From: Sulfurimonadaceae bacterium
Lineage (GTDB): Bacteria; Campylobacterota; Campylobacteria; Campylobacterales; Sulfurimonadaceae
Direction of reading: 5' to 3'
Assembly: GCA_028685945.1 (NCBI GenBank)
Contig: JAQUCZ010000012.1
Location: 1-13,046, forward strand
DNA: 13,046 nucleotides
Every line of letters begins with the position of its first letter. Position 1 is the stretch's first letter. Below are positions 12,164 to 13,046 of the stretch, piece after piece. The notes under the pieces were generated by a model that searched no databases, was not told the DNA's origin, and worked only from the letters and a program-made list of their open reading frames with translations. A program made the translations under genes and the position numbers.

Positions 12164-13046
12164 ATGGCTTCTATATTCAATGCATTACATATCGGTTATT
12201 CGGGGCTAAATGCCGCACAGGTAGGGATCAACACCACCAGCCACAATATCTCTAACGCCGAGAGCGAGGGGTATACAAGACAGCGCGTCGTAACCGCTGC
12301 GGCTACTCCGATCGCGATGTATCCGGGGCAGGTCGGCAACGGTGTGCAGGTAACGGAGATAAAGCGCGTATTCGATAACTTCGTATATGACCGTTATACG
12401 AGCATCTCTTCCGATAAAGAGTTTAGCGATTACGAAAAAAGAAAACTCGAAGAGCTCTCCACCTATTTTCCCGAGGTGGACGGCGTAGGGATCAAGACCG
12501 ACCTTCAAGAGTACTACAATATGTGGCAAAGTTTTGCGGACAATCCCGACAACGATGCGATCAAACTTGCTCTTGCGGAACAGACGCAAACCCTTTCGCA
12601 AAATATCGGTTACACCCAAACGAAGATGCTCAAACTCCAGTCGCAGATAAACGACGAACTCAAAGTTGCCGTCGATGAGGTGAACAGACTTGCCAAAGAG
12701 CTTGCAGACCTCAATATCTCTATCGATACCGCCGAAGCGGGCGGTGCGAACGAGGCAAACGACCTTCGCGACAAAAGAAATTCGATAGAGTTGACGTTGG
12801 CAAAACTGATCGGTGCCGAAGCGCTTTCGGGGCAGTTGCAATCGAACACGCAAATTGACAGCCAGTCGAATACGAAAACGGGAAGCTACACCCTCAGTAT
12901 CAATGGCTTTAATATAGTTGACGGCAATACATTCCACCCTTTGCATATCTCTAGCGAAAACAACCCAAACGGTTTTTACGAAATCTCTTTTGAGCGACAA
13001 GACGGCGTGCTTGTACCGATGGAGGAGTCCCTTAATAAAGGAAAAG
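12164..13046 (+). CDS. flgK: Flagellar hook-associated protein 1 FlgK, N-terminal part (runs off the window)
   Basis: 294 codons are present and the C-terminus is beyond the window. FlgK forms the first junction ring between hook and filament and is secreted without a cleaved signal. The N-terminus ASIFNALHIGYSGLNAAQVGINTTSHNISNAESEGYTRQRV is the family signature, including the basal-body rod motif NISNAxxxGYTRQ. It is followed by PGQVGNGVQVTEIKRVFDNFVYDRY and the helical region EYYNMWQSFADNPDND and RDKRNSIELTLAKLIG. GAGGG 6 nt before ATG 12164 is the Shine-Dalgarno, inside the end of flgN. Probably the last step of the flgM-flgN-flgK unit. Confidence 0.95.
   Translation, partial: MASIFNALHIGYSGLNAAQVGINTTSHNISNAESEGYTRQRVVTAAATPIAMYPGQVGNGVQVTEIKRVFDNFVYDRYTSISSDKEFSDYEKRKLEELSTYFPEVDGVGIKTDLQEYYNMWQSFADNPDNDAIKLALAEQTQTLSQNIGYTQTKMLKLQSQINDELKVAVDEVNRLAKELADLNISIDTAEAGGANEANDLRDKRNSIELTLAKLIGAEALSGQLQSNTQIDSQSNTKTGSYTLSINGFNIVDGNTFHPLHISSENNPNGFYEISFERQDGVLVPMEESLNKGK

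Noticed and set aside
12206..13000. A 264-codon open frame on the minus strand
   Set aside because: It is antisense to flgK, whose protein is unmistakable. The frame stays open through codon bias of the real gene, and its residues form no family pattern.

Overview
The window looks like chromosomal DNA of a member of the Campylobacterota (Epsilonproteobacteria), probably a free-living Sulfurimonas/Sulfuricurvum-like organism. The evidence is the flgI-flgJ-flgM-flgN-flgK gene order, a Helicobacter/Campylobacter-type cbpA-hspR heat-shock operon, a FlgJ without a muramidase domain, and AT-rich promoters with good -10 boxes but little -35 sequence. No tRNA, rRNA, CRISPR array or insertion sequence is visible. 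Genus assignment is an inference.

Layout. Positions 1-479 (minus) hold the N-terminal part of an unrecognised lipoprotein whose signal-peptide codons contain a run of nine G, a likely phase-variation switch. Next come a small two-helix membrane protein (666-914) and a type II toxin-antitoxin pair (1007-1553) flanked by imperfect direct repeats. On the minus strand follow a Nif3/YqfO-like protein and an ATP-type 6-phosphofructokinase, in one transcription unit. Divergent from these is purH (2943-4481). Its stop codon is built into a 106-nt imperfect palindrome. Then comes a heat-shock operon, cbpA-hspR, whose promoter carries an HspR (HAIR-like) operator over the -35 box. murA (7266-6004, minus) converges on hspR.

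From 7399 to 10038 five genes are packed with overlaps or gaps of 2 nt or less: an unknown protein, an unknown four-helix membrane protein, an ExoX-like 3'-5' exonuclease, a short degenerate receiver-like protein, and rsmD. The flagellar genes begin at 10076 with flgI (P-ring), flgJ (rod-binding), flgM (anti-sigma-28), an flgN-like chaperone and the 5' part of flgK.

The most informative regulation is at the flagellar junction. A sigma-54 type -24/-12 element lies over the rsmD stop codon, and a sigma-28 type promoter begins in the flgJ stop codon ahead of flgM. The sigma-54 element also forms the 5' arm of an RNA hairpin that would mask the flgI Shine-Dalgarno and start codon, but only in transcripts reading through from rsmD. 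This predicts that only sigma-54-initiated mRNA makes FlgI.

I found no clear new multi-gene defence or biosynthetic system. The best leads are the G9 switch, the rsmD/flgI promoter-hairpin, a dispersed 8-mer (TTGGCATG, eight copies), and the purH-terminal palindrome.
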